From positions 1 to 32,671 of the forward strand of contig NZ_JAJVKW010000029.1 in NCBI RefSeq assembly GCF_024198255.1: a DNA stretch of 32,671 nt. Direction: 5' to 3'. This document shows positions 26,566 to 32,645 of this stretch, piece by piece. The DNA is from Myxococcus guangdongensis. GTDB taxonomy: Bacteria > Myxococcota > Myxococcia > Myxococcales > Myxococcaceae. The notes under the pieces were generated by a model. The model did no database searches, was not told the DNA's origin, and saw only the letters and a list, made by a program, of their open reading frames with translations. Made by a program: the position numbers and the translations under genes. Numbering within the stretch: the first letter of the stretch is position 1; the number at the start of each line of letters is the position of its first letter.

Positions 26566-27436
26566 GAATTTACGTTACCTCGTCACCCTTGCTGTCGAGG
26601 AGAAGTCGGAGTTGGAGGCCCTGGCGAAGGGCGGCACGGAGCGGGTGCGCCACGTCAAGCGTGCGCAGATTCTGCTGGCAGCCCATATCGGCATCACCGA
26701 CGAGCAGATTGCCAGCAGTGTCCGGATGAGCATCTCGACGGTGTACCGAGTCAAGCGGCGGTTCGTGGAAGGAGGCGTGGAACACGCCCTGCACGAAAGG
26801 CAGCGACCCGGGGCCTCGCGCAAGCTGAGCGGCAAGCAGGAGGCACTTCTGGTGGCCACCGTCTGCTCGACGCCCCCGAAGGGACGTGCGCTGTGGACGC
26901 TCCAGTTGCTGGCCGATGAACTGGTGCGGCTGACCGAGCACGAGGACCTCTCGCGGGCAACGGTCCGCCGACGGTTGGAGGAGAACGAGCTCAAGCCCTG
27001 GCAGCAGCGCATGTGGTGCATCCCGAAAGTGGATGCCGAGTACGTCGCCCGAATGAAGGACGTGCTGGAGCTCTACGCCGAGCCACCAGACGCCAAGCGG
27101 CCGGTGGTCTGCTTCGATGAGACTCCCAATCAGCTGATTGGAGAAGTCCGTACGCCCCTGCCGGCCATGCCCGGCAAGCCCCGCCGTTACGATTTCGTCC
27201 CCAAGCACGCCAGTTGGCTGAACATGGTGGAGATTGAAATCAGCGTCCTCACCCGCCAATGCCTGGACAGGCGGATTGGCACCAAGCCCGCCTTGAAACG
27301 GGAGGTGGCCCGGTGGGAGCGGATGCGCAACAAGGAGAGGGCTCGCGTCCGCTGGCGGTTCTCTGTAGACAGCGCCCGCACCAAACTTGGTCGAGCGTAC
27401 CCCCAGGCCCAGGCAGCAGTGGCCGCTGCTGCCTGA
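26564..27436 (+). pseudogene. IS630-family transposase with in-frame deletion of the catalytic core
   Basis: A 290-codon open frame. An N-terminal helix-turn-helix region (RVRHVKRAQILLAAHIG, IASSVRMSISTVYRVKRRF) and linker are intact, as is the first catalytic Asp (Asp185 in VVCFDETPNQLIGEVRTPLP). The frame then passes at residues 209-213 from RRYDF straight into VPKHASWLNMVEIEISVLTRQCLDRR, the end of the domain with the catalytic Glu223. Intact relatives have about 70 residues between these parts, including the DN-x-x-TH motif with the second Asp. D-D-E geometry is thus destroyed without a frameshift. GGAG lies 3 nt before the ATG. The protein could still bind DNA. Confidence 0.85.
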
Positions 27437-27515
27437 ACCCTTCAAAACCTCTGTGCCGAGGTAGTAGTCAAGTTGGCTCAAACTATTTGCCGCGAACCAC
27501 CATCAATCATCAAGC

Positions 27516-27842
27516 TCAAAGTTCCACAAGGCAGGCTGAGACACTCAGAACCACTCCGATTGAGTAGGGCAAGACACACTGATTAACACAGTTGATTGCA
27601 CCTTCGCCAGGGCCCAATACTACACAGCGCCCAATGCATTCACGGAGTTCCGGCGGAAGCCGAATCGCATTAATGCATTCCATGAACTCAGTGACACCCT
27701 GAGCACGCACCTCACCGTGGTCCGCAGGCTGTTCAACCGGTTGCTCGTTTGAGAGCTGCTCCTCTTCGGTCCCCACAGGTCCACAGCCAACCGCCAGCAA
27801 CAACGCTCCAATAGCAACAACCCGCTTCATTTGATTGAGCAT
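27516..27842 (-). CDS. Small Cys-rich lipoprotein, unknown function
   Basis: 108 residues from ATG 27842, which has GAGGG 7 nt upstream. The signal sequence MLNQMKRVVAIGALLLAVGC ends in a lipobox with Cys20. The mature part is acidic, then carries Cys at 56, 69, 73, 85, 89 and 104 (ECIGRC and NCVNQC), enough for three disulphides in the periplasm or outside. I recognise no family. It lies in A+T-richer DNA between two broken IS elements, so recent transfer is likely. Confidence 0.65.
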   Translation of the reverse strand: MLNQMKRVVAIGALLLAVGCGPVGTEEEQLSNEQPVEQPADHGEVRAQGVTEFMECINAIRLPPELRECIGRCVVLGPGEGAINCVNQCVLPYSIGVVLSVSACLVEL

Positions 27843-28092
27843 AGTGAAACCCTCGCAATAGACTACATATTGACTGTCTCACCACGAACTCCAGCAACAC
27901 AAACACGAACCACTGGCCACTTCACGTATTTAACTGTCGCCGTGCCCTTGAGTACAATGGGGCTCATTACTGGTGCGGGGCACCTTGGCCCGCATATGGG
28001 CCACTCCCGGAATCCGCACCCATTTACGTGGGGTACCACTCACCATCGAAGGCTCCCGCCGAGCCCACTCAGTCATCGCCGGAGTTATCCAG
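27843..28092. other. A+T-richer intergenic stretch, no gene seen
   Basis: About half A+T up to near 27960, then G+C rises. An open frame on the + strand (27831-28223) crosses it but has no family resemblance and poor codon pattern. The first part should contain the promoter of the lipoprotein gene on the minus strand; no clear hexamers were assigned. Confidence 0.4.
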
Positions 28093-28330
28093 CGCTTGAG
28101 CGTGTCCTAGCTCAAGAAACACAAGCTGTGCCCTCGTGCTTGGTACTTCGCCAAGGTGTTGCGGTTGCCCGAGCCCACCACGGAGGCACAGCAGGTCGGC
28201 ACCGAAGGCCACGCGCAGCTTGAGCACTTCCTGTCCACGGGCGAAGACGTACTCGGCGCGTTCGCGACGGCGGGTGCCCATCTCCTGCCGACGCCGGCGC
28301 TGACTTGCTCGTCGAACAGCCCCTCGACGG
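28093..28330 (+). pseudogene. PD-(D/E)XK nuclease-like gene remnant (N-terminal part)
   Basis: On the + strand the frame from 28111 reads KLCPRAWYFAKVLRLPEP, then AQQVGTEGHAQLEHFLSTGE and AGAHLLPTP, matching the start of RecB/Cas4-like PD-(D/E)XK proteins (CPR-WYF, GT-GHAQLE, TGEDVLG). A TAG at 28108-28110 interrupts LSVS-LKKHK. A one-base loss near 28294 shifts the frame, after which GADLLVEQPLDG resumes in the next frame. The rest, including the nuclease core, is missing; the sequence runs into the reverse strand of istB near 28330. Dead fragment. Identification is from remembered family motifs. Confidence 0.6.
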
Positions 28331-28697
28331 CGCGACCGATGGCCTGGGCGATGTGACTCTTGCCGGTGCCCGGAGGGCCGAGGAAGAGCGCGTCCTCGCG
28401 CCGCTCCACGAAGCCGCCGGTGGCCAGCTCGAAGACGAGGCGGCGATTCATCTTCTTGTTGAAGTCGAAGTCGAAGCCGTCGAGCGTCTTGCCCGCGTCG
28501 CGGAAGGCGCCCAGCTTCAGGCGGCGTTGGATGAAGCTGTCGCTGCGACGCGTCAACTCGTCGTTGACGAGTGCGGAGAGGAAGTCGAGGGGAGCGAGCT
28601 TCTCGGCTTGAGCCTGTAAGAGGCGCGCCTCGACGGCCTGGGCCATGCCAGACAGGCGCAAGGTGGTGAGGGCACGGGTGATTTCGACGAGATTCAT
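28325..28697 (-). pseudogene. istB: istB (IS21-family transposition helper ATPase), 3'-truncated
   Basis: ATG at 28697 overlaps the istA stop (ATGA), as usual in IS21 elements. About 120 residues are IstB-like: MNLVEITRALTTLRLSGMAQ, KLAPLDFLSALVNDEL, FDFDFNKKMNRRL and Walker A LGPPGTGKSHIAQAIG. Homology stops soon after Walker A; the frame stays open to 28107 through the antisense of the nuclease remnant. Walker B, sensor and arginine-finger regions are absent, so the ATPase cannot work. The last IstB-like codons are near 28330. Confidence 0.8.
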
Positions 28698-29571
28698 GTC
28701 TCGGTGTCTCCTGGGTGAGGGGTGGGCTGGGTGAGGCGGGCGATGACGTCGCGGTAGTGGGTGAGTTCGCGGATGAGCGGGTCCACCTGGTGCAGGCCCC
28801 ACCGGCCGGGGCAGCAGCCTCGGACGCTCCTCGCCGAACATGGCCGCCACCTGGCGCTTGGTGGTGCCGTGGATTCGGGTGTCCGCCCACCGGGCCTCCC
28901 ACGCGTCGAGGTAGGCCTGTGCGACCTGCAGGGACTCGAAGCGCAGCCCCTTGAGCGGCGTGCGCTGCGCGTGCCCCACCGCCGACTCCACCTTGCCCTT
29001 TCTGTCCGGGTGGCGGACCCGGGCTGGCAGGGCCGTGGCGCCGCAGTGGGCCAGCACGTCTCGGAAGAGGGGATTGAGGGCCGGCTCGTACACGTCCGCC
29101 GCCAGCACGCCCTCGCGCAGGTTGTCCAGCACCACCGTGCGCGCCACACCTCCCAGCCGGCGGAACGCCTCCTCGTGCAACTGCGCCCACGTCCGGCTGG
29201 AAGACTTCCAGCACAACAGCCTCACCGACTTGCGGCTGTAGCCCAGCGTCACGACGAACATGCGCGTGCGCCGGTACTTCCCCGTCTCCGGGTGGCGCAC
29301 CATGGGCCCCTCCCCGTAGTCCACCTGGGCCTCCTCTCCTGGCGCCGTGTGGATGACGGCCTTGGCCTCCGGGCCCTGGCTGTCCCTCATCGTGCGGACG
29401 AAGCGACGCACGCTGATGTAGCTGCCCGTGTAGCCCTGCGTGTCGACGAGTTCCTCGTAGACGGCGCGCGCGTTGCGGCCCACCTCCAGTCGCTGCTGCA
29501 CCAGGTCCACGTACGGGGCGACGATGCTCGCCCTCAGGTGCCGGACCGCGGCGCGGCTGCGTGGCGCAGCG

Positions 29572-29599
29572 TCGGTGGTCCCCTCATTGGCCGGTTTTG
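29572..29599. repeat. IS21 end-type repeat, copy 1 (28 bp, inside istA)
   Basis: Identical over 28 bp to 29635-29662, 63 bp (21 codons) away and in the same reading frame. It encodes the KPANEGTT linker repeat. The core CATTGGCCGGTTTTG recurs in the element end at 29908-29922. Confidence 0.85.
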
Positions 29600-29634
29600 C
29601 TCCCGAGGAGGGCTCCTCGCCCGCGGGACGCACC

Positions 29635-29662
29635 TCGGTGGTCCCCTCATTGGCCGGTTTTG
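29635..29662. repeat. IS21 end-type repeat, copy 2 (28 bp, inside istA)
   Basis: Second identical copy; see 29572-29599. Together with the terminal copy it makes three direct repeats within 350 bp of the end, the arrangement in which IstA-type transposases bind several sites. Confidence 0.85.
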
Positions 29663-29903
29663 TCTTGCCCCACCGGCGCGGCGGACGCACTCCTACTCCC
29701 GCCGCCTTCAGGTAGCCGCTGGCCGTCTCACGGCGGACCCCCGTCGTCTCCTCGATTCGTCTCAGACTCCAGCCCAACCGACCCAGGGCGATGACCTGCT
29801 GCTGCTTCTCGTCGCTCAAGACGTTGCCCATCCCCCAGGCGGACTCCACGTCCTACCCGGGCGTCAACGTCTCGGCCCTCCCCTTTGGCCGCTTTTCAGG
29901 GGA

Positions 29904-29922
29904 CCTTCATTGGCCGGTTTTG
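29904..29922. repeat. IS21 end-type repeat, terminal copy
   Basis: CCTTCATTGGCCGGTTTTG matches the internal copies at 18 of 19 positions and lies 8 bp from the inferred end. A weaker relative (CCCCTTTGGCCGCTTTTC) starts near 29881. Confidence 0.8.
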
Positions 29923-30083
29923 GGTGACCACTGAGGGTTGAACTGGAGCGCCCAGCGCTGGAGGGTGGCACGAAGGCCGTCCTCCGCGCGCTGGGAGTAC
30001 CCGTCACCGAACTGGGCCTTCAGGATGCATGGCTGTGCCTGCTGCTGCGCGCCGTAGTCTGGCGTGAAGGGGAAGCGCTCCAT
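29907..30083 (-). pseudogene. Phage minor tail protein (lambda gpM-like), N-terminal fragment cut by IS21
   Basis: From ATG 30083 the minus strand encodes 51 residues before the IS21 end: MERFPFTPDYGAQQQAQP, then ILKAQFGDGYSQRAEDGLRA and a W-A-L-Q-F strand. FGDGY-QR--DG followed by W-L-F is the hallmark of the Phage_min_tail (gpM) family, which caps the tail tape-measure region in siphophages. Seven more codons and a TGA come from the IS21 end itself. The remaining half of the family's roughly 110 residues is absent from the other side of the IS. It starts 11 bp after the stop of the 30095 gene, so it once belonged to a phage-like transcript. Confidence 0.7.
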
Positions 30084-30094
30084 TCCCGGTAGCG

Positions 30095-30328
30095 TCAGCG
30101 GCGACGCGGACGCAATCCATCAGCCTGCATGGAAGCGTCTCGTCGTCCCTGGGCCGGGCAGAGCATCCTCAAGGCGATCGTCTCCATCTGCACGTACGCC
30201 ACACGCGCGCGCATGGAGCGCGTCCTCGCCTCGGGACTGCCATCCCGTCCCGCGACGACCTGCTGCAGTTCCCTCTCCACCGCCGCCAGTCCCTGCGCGA
30301 GCGCCACCCGCCTGCTCCAATCGTCCAT
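30095..30328 (-). CDS. Small MDDWSR-type protein, copy A
   Basis: 77 residues from ATG 30328. The start was set by similarity to a second copy at 31861-32082: both begin MDDWSR, share LAQ and RDGSP-ARTR-ARA-Y, and are predicted helical. A GTG at 30487 would add 53 residues with good GC3, so a longer form is possible. No known domain is recognised. It is the gene just before the phage tail fragment, 11 bp away, which hints at a phage or phage-satellite role. Confidence 0.55.
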   Translation of the reverse strand: MDDWSRRVALAQGLAAVERELQQVVAGRDGSPEARTRSMRARVAYVQMETIALRMLCPAQGRRDASMQADGLRPRRR

Positions 30329-30664
30329 GAGCTGGCGGGCCCGGGAGACATCGAGCAGCCGATGCTCTGGGCGCTGTCGCTCGGCGCCGTCGTCCAAACG
30401 GTCCGCGCTGGTGGACTCGGGCCCACAGACTCCCCGCGGGCAGTTGTCGCCGCGGGGCTCTCTCGTGTCCTCGCGGTGCCCGTGCACACGGGCTACGTGG
30501 AGGCCCAGGCCGGCGCCTCCGGATCGAGCTCACCACGGAGCTGGCGCAGGCCGCGCTCGAAGTCCTCGCGGATGCGATGGCGCTCGGGCGACTTGGGTGT
30601 CGGCGTGAGCGTCGCACGGGGGCTCTCCTTCTCGCGAGAAGGGGCGCCGCGCTGTGGGTGGCAG
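30329..30664 (-). other. Gap holding a start-less coding-like stretch and a palindrome
   Basis: The minus strand from about 30687 to the TAG at 30493-30495 is open and encodes TPKSPERHRIREDFERGL, then RQLRGELDPEAPAWAST, with about 85% GC3, typical of a real gene here. It has no ATG, GTG or TTG start. It may be the remnant of a small gene or a frameshifted tail of a neighbour. A GTG in another frame at 30617 has a fine ribosome site (AAGGAG) but poor codon bias. Confidence 0.35.
30627..30642. repeat. Perfect 16-bp palindrome
   Basis: CCTTCTCGCGAGAAGG equals its own reverse complement over all 16 bases. It lies 22 bp beyond the DUSAM gene stop, before the coding-like stretch of the next unit. 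It could be an operator for a dimeric regulator or a stem at a transcript end. Confidence 0.6.
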
Positions 30665-31042
30665 CTATTCCTCGTCGAGTGCCTCTAGTTGAATCTGCGC
30701 CACGTCTCGATAGTGCGGGACAACCTCGACGTCCAGAATGGCTTCGAGGACACGACGGGCTGCCTCATTGTCGCCGGCTTGCTGGTGCTTGTATGCCTGC
30801 GACGTCGCGCGCCCCAGCCGGACGGAGCCCTCGCGGATGCGGCGCGCAATCTCCTCGAGGAGTACGCGAGCTGTCGCCTCGGCTTGGAGGGACTGTTCCG
30901 TTGCGGGCGCAGGCAGGGCAACCTCTGCTGCACGGAGGCGGAGGATGTCCCGCAGTTCGTCCGTCAGGACTAGCGACTCTCCGTCCATGAGCACGCGGCG
31001 CTCAAGGTCTTGGATGTCGTCCCAGTTCATTGGAGTGGGCAT
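30665..31042 (-). CDS. DUSAM domain-containing protein
   Basis: 125 residues from ATG 31042, with GGAG 7 nt upstream. The pattern WDDIQDLERRVL--GESLVLTDELRDILRLRA ... EEIARRIREGSVRLGRA ... AGDNEAARRVLEAILDVEVVPHYRDVAQIQLEAL is that of the DUSAM family, a large paralogous family of myxobacteria with unknown function. It is predicted all-helical and cytoplasmic. It starts 3 bp after the stop of the lipoprotein gene, so both are co-transcribed. The pairing of a cytoplasmic helical protein with a secreted Cys-rich one suggests some immunity or signalling use, but this is speculation. Confidence 0.85.
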   Translation of the reverse strand: MPTPMNWDDIQDLERRVLMDGESLVLTDELRDILRLRAAEVALPAPATEQSLQAEATARVLLEEIARRIREGSVRLGRATSQAYKHQQAGDNEAARRVLEAILDVEVVPHYRDVAQIQLEALDEE

Positions 31043-31045
31043 CGG

Positions 31046-31480
31046 TTAACTCCGGCTCCGGCGTGGATGGCACATTTGGAAGGGCCACCGGTGCTGCCCC
31101 TCGCAGTTCCGGAAACACGCATGGCAATCACCTGACCAGCGCGGCTTCGTCTGGTTTTGGCACTGGACGTAGAGGTCCGCGCATTGCTGCTTCCACTCCT
31201 CGTCCGGGACGTCTTTCTCCTCGCCCTTCGCGCCGGACTCATCGAGCGCCATCGCCGCGCTGATGTGCTTGCCCGCCTCGGCCGCCGTCAGGCCGCACGC
31301 TTCGGGGTTGCCCACGTTGCGCTGGAGGCAGCAGGTCACCGTGTCCGTGCATGTGGCCTGCGCGTATGCCTCGCTCGTGCTGGAGCGGGCGTGCTCCGTG
31401 GATGCACACCCGAGCGTGAAGCCGACGACTGCCACCATCACCGCGGTCCATTCGCGACACGTCTCTCGAGGGGCGCGCAT
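31046..31480 (-). CDS. Cys-rich lipoprotein of myxobacterial type
   Basis: 144 residues from ATG 31480. The signal sequence runs MRAPRETCREWTAVMVAVVG and reaches a lipobox FTLGC with Cys25. An alternative ATG at 31438 overlaps the upstream stop as TGATG but leaves a very short signal. The mature part has CTDTVTCCLQ, NPEACGLTAAEAGKHI, WKQQCADLYVQCQN and DCHACFRNCEGQHRWP, a Cys pattern I associate with myxobacterial lipoproteins near toxin/immunity-like genes. Function unknown. Confidence 0.75.
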   Translation of the reverse strand: MRAPRETCREWTAVMVAVVGFTLGCASTEHARSSTSEAYAQATCTDTVTCCLQRNVGNPEACGLTAAEAGKHISAAMALDESGAKGEEKDVPDEEWKQQCADLYVQCQNQTKPRWSGDCHACFRNCEGQHRWPFQMCHPRRSRS

Positions 31481-31851
31481 GGATTTGATTGTAATTCATG
31501 TTTTGCATGATTAATAACCCTTGCCTGGAGCGGAACGGTGAACCCCTGGACATCGTGGACGGGGTGCGCGTCCTGGTGGTGGAGGGCCGCTTGGGCGCTC
31601 GGTGGCCACATGCCGCACGTCGCGCACCGGAAGGCCCGGCAGCCACCAGCCAGCACCTGGGGCTGCATGAGGAGCAAGTCCAGCGCACCAGAGCGGTGCG
31701 CGCGGGGAATACCGGCGCGCACCATCTGCTCGGCCAGCTCGACGACGCGCGCCCATGCCTCGCGGGAGATGTGCAGGCCATCAACACGGACGGTGCTTCC
31801 CGCTGGGGCCTTGCGGCGCTCGGGGCGCGTCTTCGAGGTGTCGAGCGGCAC
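31438..31851 (-). CDS. Small protein with C2H2-like zinc motif, unknown
   Basis: 137 codons from a GTG at 31851 with AAGG 5 nt upstream; the start is 9 bp after the stop of the MDDWSR copy B gene. Residues 20-60 look helical (REAWARVVELAEQMVRAGI). Then comes CATCGMWPPSAQAALHHQDAH, with two Cys two residues apart and His pairs about 12-17 residues on, a possible zinc finger. The last 30 residues are encoded by A+T-richer DNA carrying a likely promoter of the next gene, so the natural end may be altered. Confidence 0.5.
   Translation of the reverse strand: MPLDTSKTRPERRKAPAGSTVRVDGLHISREAWARVVELAEQMVRAGIPRAHRSGALDLLLMQPQVLAGGCRAFRCATCGMWPPSAQAALHHQDAHPVHDVQGFTVPLQARVINHAKHELQSNPCAPLERRVANGPR
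31488..31517 (-). promoter_or_regulatory. Candidate promoter of the Cys-rich lipoprotein gene
   Basis: On the minus strand TTATTA (31517-31512), an 18-bp spacer and TACAAT (31493-31488, five of six consensus bases) lie just before ATG 31480. The message would be leaderless, which fits the missing Shine-Dalgarno. The patch is strikingly A+T-rich for this genome. Confidence 0.4.
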
Positions 31852-31860
31852 GGCGGCCTT

Positions 31861-32082
31861 CTACCCCATCTGCTGGGTCGCGCTGGCCTCGACGAGTTCG
31901 AGGTCCTCTCGCGCGCCCAACACGGCCAACGCGAGCTCCTCCGCCGCGCGGTACTCGGCACGTGCTCGCGCGTACCGCGTCCTCGCCGCCGGACTGCCGT
32001 CCCGCTCGGCCACCGCCCGCTGAAACTCCCACTCCGCCACCTGAAGGCGCTGCGCGAGCGCCCCCCTACTCCAGTCGTCCAT
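31861..32082 (-). CDS. Small MDDWSR-type protein, copy B
   Basis: 73 residues from ATG 32082. It aligns with copy A (30095-30328): MDDWSR, ALAQ-L, RDGSP-ARTR-ARA-Y, then a helical LALAVLGAREDLELVEA. No known domain is recognised. It is the first gene of a leftward chain of small genes and is divergent from the KilA-N gene, a layout seen at phage control regions. Confidence 0.6.
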   Translation of the reverse strand: MDDWSRGALAQRLQVAEWEFQRAVAERDGSPAARTRYARARAEYRAAEELALAVLGAREDLELVEASATQQMG

Positions 32083-32210
32083 ACCCCAGGGGTGAGCGCG
32101 AGTTCGTGCCGGACACTGTCCTCGACGCGCGTGAGGCTGTGTCCAGGCCCCGTGCAGGCCACACCACAAGACGCCCACGACTCCCCCCTCCCGTCGTGAG
32201 GCGCCGCCGC

Positions 32211-32237
32211 CTCCCCGGAGTGCACGGCTCCGGGGAG
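32211..32237. repeat. 10-bp inverted repeat upstream of the KilA-N gene
   Basis: CTCCCCGGAG (32211-32220) and CTCCGGGGAG (32228-32237) are perfect arms around a 7-base loop, 24 bp before the GTG start. There is no T tract. It lies between divergent genes and could be an operator or a leader hairpin. Confidence 0.5.
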
Positions 32238-32261
32238 GGGGTGCCTTTCCCCGAGGTCAAC

Positions 32262-32645
32262 GTGTCCTGCCCATCCCAACAGCTCACCATCGGCGACGTC
32301 GTCGCCCAGCAGGACGCCCACGGCCGCTACAGTCTCAACGACCTGCACGGGGCGGCCGGCGGTGAGCCACGCCACCAGCCCTCGAACTTCCTCCGCAACG
32401 AGTCCACCCGGGGGCTCATCACCGAGCTGACCCGTTCCTCGGATTCGATGAACGGTCCGGTTGGATTTGCGCCGAGTTCGTGGCCCTCCCGAGGGGCTCT
32501 ACACAATGTACGGGATAGCCACGAGACCGGTGTAACCCCACTCCGCGCTCGGGGCTCGGGACTCGCCTACTCCCGCGCCAAGCCCCAGGCTGTGCTCAAT
32601 CTTGTCGGTTCTCCAAGGAAGCTGATTCAATCAGCCGAGCCATGA
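32262..32645 (+). CDS. KilA-N domain protein, phage type, C-terminus degenerate
   Basis: 127 residues from GTG 32262, which has GAGG 5 nt upstream. Residues 8-60 are a KilA-N start: LTIGDVVAQQDAHGRYSLND, LHGAAGGEPRHQPSNFLRNE, then GLITELTRSS. KilA-N proteins are DNA-binding antirepressors or regulators of phages. After residue 62 the expected block (GGTWV---LVYAYAMWIS) is missing and the frame continues as low-complexity Pro/Ser/Arg sequence to the TGA, so the gene is probably frameshifted or truncated. A further ATG at 32642 opens a frame that runs off the window. Confidence 0.7.
   Translation: MSCPSQQLTIGDVVAQQDAHGRYSLNDLHGAAGGEPRHQPSNFLRNESTRGLITELTRSSDSMNGPVGFAPSSWPSRGALHNVRDSHETGVTPLRARGSGLAYSRAKPQAVLNLVGSPRKLIQSAEP

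Larger units (their letters stand above)
26236..27436. mobile_element. IS630-family element, defective
   Basis: Covers the divergent winged-helix gene and the transposase. I could not find terminal inverted repeats or a TA target duplication by eye, so the boundaries given are the gene ends only. The transposase carries an internal deletion, so the element is expected to be immobile on its own. Confidence 0.6.
28694..29831 (-). pseudogene. istA: istA (IS21-family transposase) with deletion and frameshift
   Basis: ATG at 29831 (a GTG at 29849 is an alternative). A helix-turn-helix (LGWSLRRIEETTGVRRETAS) is followed by a linker with two KPANEGTT repeats and an rve/DDE integrase core with its triad: AQVDYGEG, VVLDNLREG and the Glu of RKGKVESAVGHAQR. 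After FGEERPRLLPRP, near 28810, the frame changes: the natural C-terminal tail (HQVDPLIRELTHYRDVIARL ... DTET) continues in another frame to the TGA at 28694. The beta-rich C-terminal region usual in IstA is missing. So a deletion plus frameshift inactivated it, and a misleading open frame now joins it to istB. Confidence 0.8.
28325..29930. mobile_element. IS21-family element, decayed; istA-side end intact
   Basis: Contains istA and istB on the minus strand. The istA-side end is placed at 29930, where a GGTCACCCAAAACCGG-type end (minus strand, starting TGG) begins immediately after phage-tail coding sequence. Three copies of its end repeat lie at 29572-29599, 29635-29662 and 29904-29922. The other end has been lost with the 3' part of istB, so no target duplication can be seen. 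Confidence 0.75.

Noticed and set aside
26210..27560. Terminal inverted repeats of the IS630 element
   Set aside because: Several short matches (for example GAGGTAGT near 26527 and 27458) are in direct, not inverted, orientation and too short; no convincing pair was found.
27831..28223. 130-codon + strand frame across the lipoprotein promoter
   Set aside because: Pro/Thr/His-rich, no family pattern, no ribosome site, and it overlaps the better-supported lipoprotein start and nuclease remnant in another frame.
28107..29849. A single istA-istB fusion protein of 580 residues
   Set aside because: The middle part is out of frame: the true IstA tail lies in another frame and ends at a TGA overlapping the istB ATG, so the fusion is an artefact of a deletion plus frameshift.
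30120..30617. 165-codon minus-strand frame starting at a GTG with a strong AAGGAG site
   Set aside because: Poor GC3 and Ser/Arg/Pro-rich content; the overlapping frames carry the coding bias and the MDDWSR similarity.
31498..32199. 233-codon + strand frame
   Set aside because: Antisense to the MDDWSR copy B and C2H2-like genes, whose frame is supported by the paralogue at 30095.
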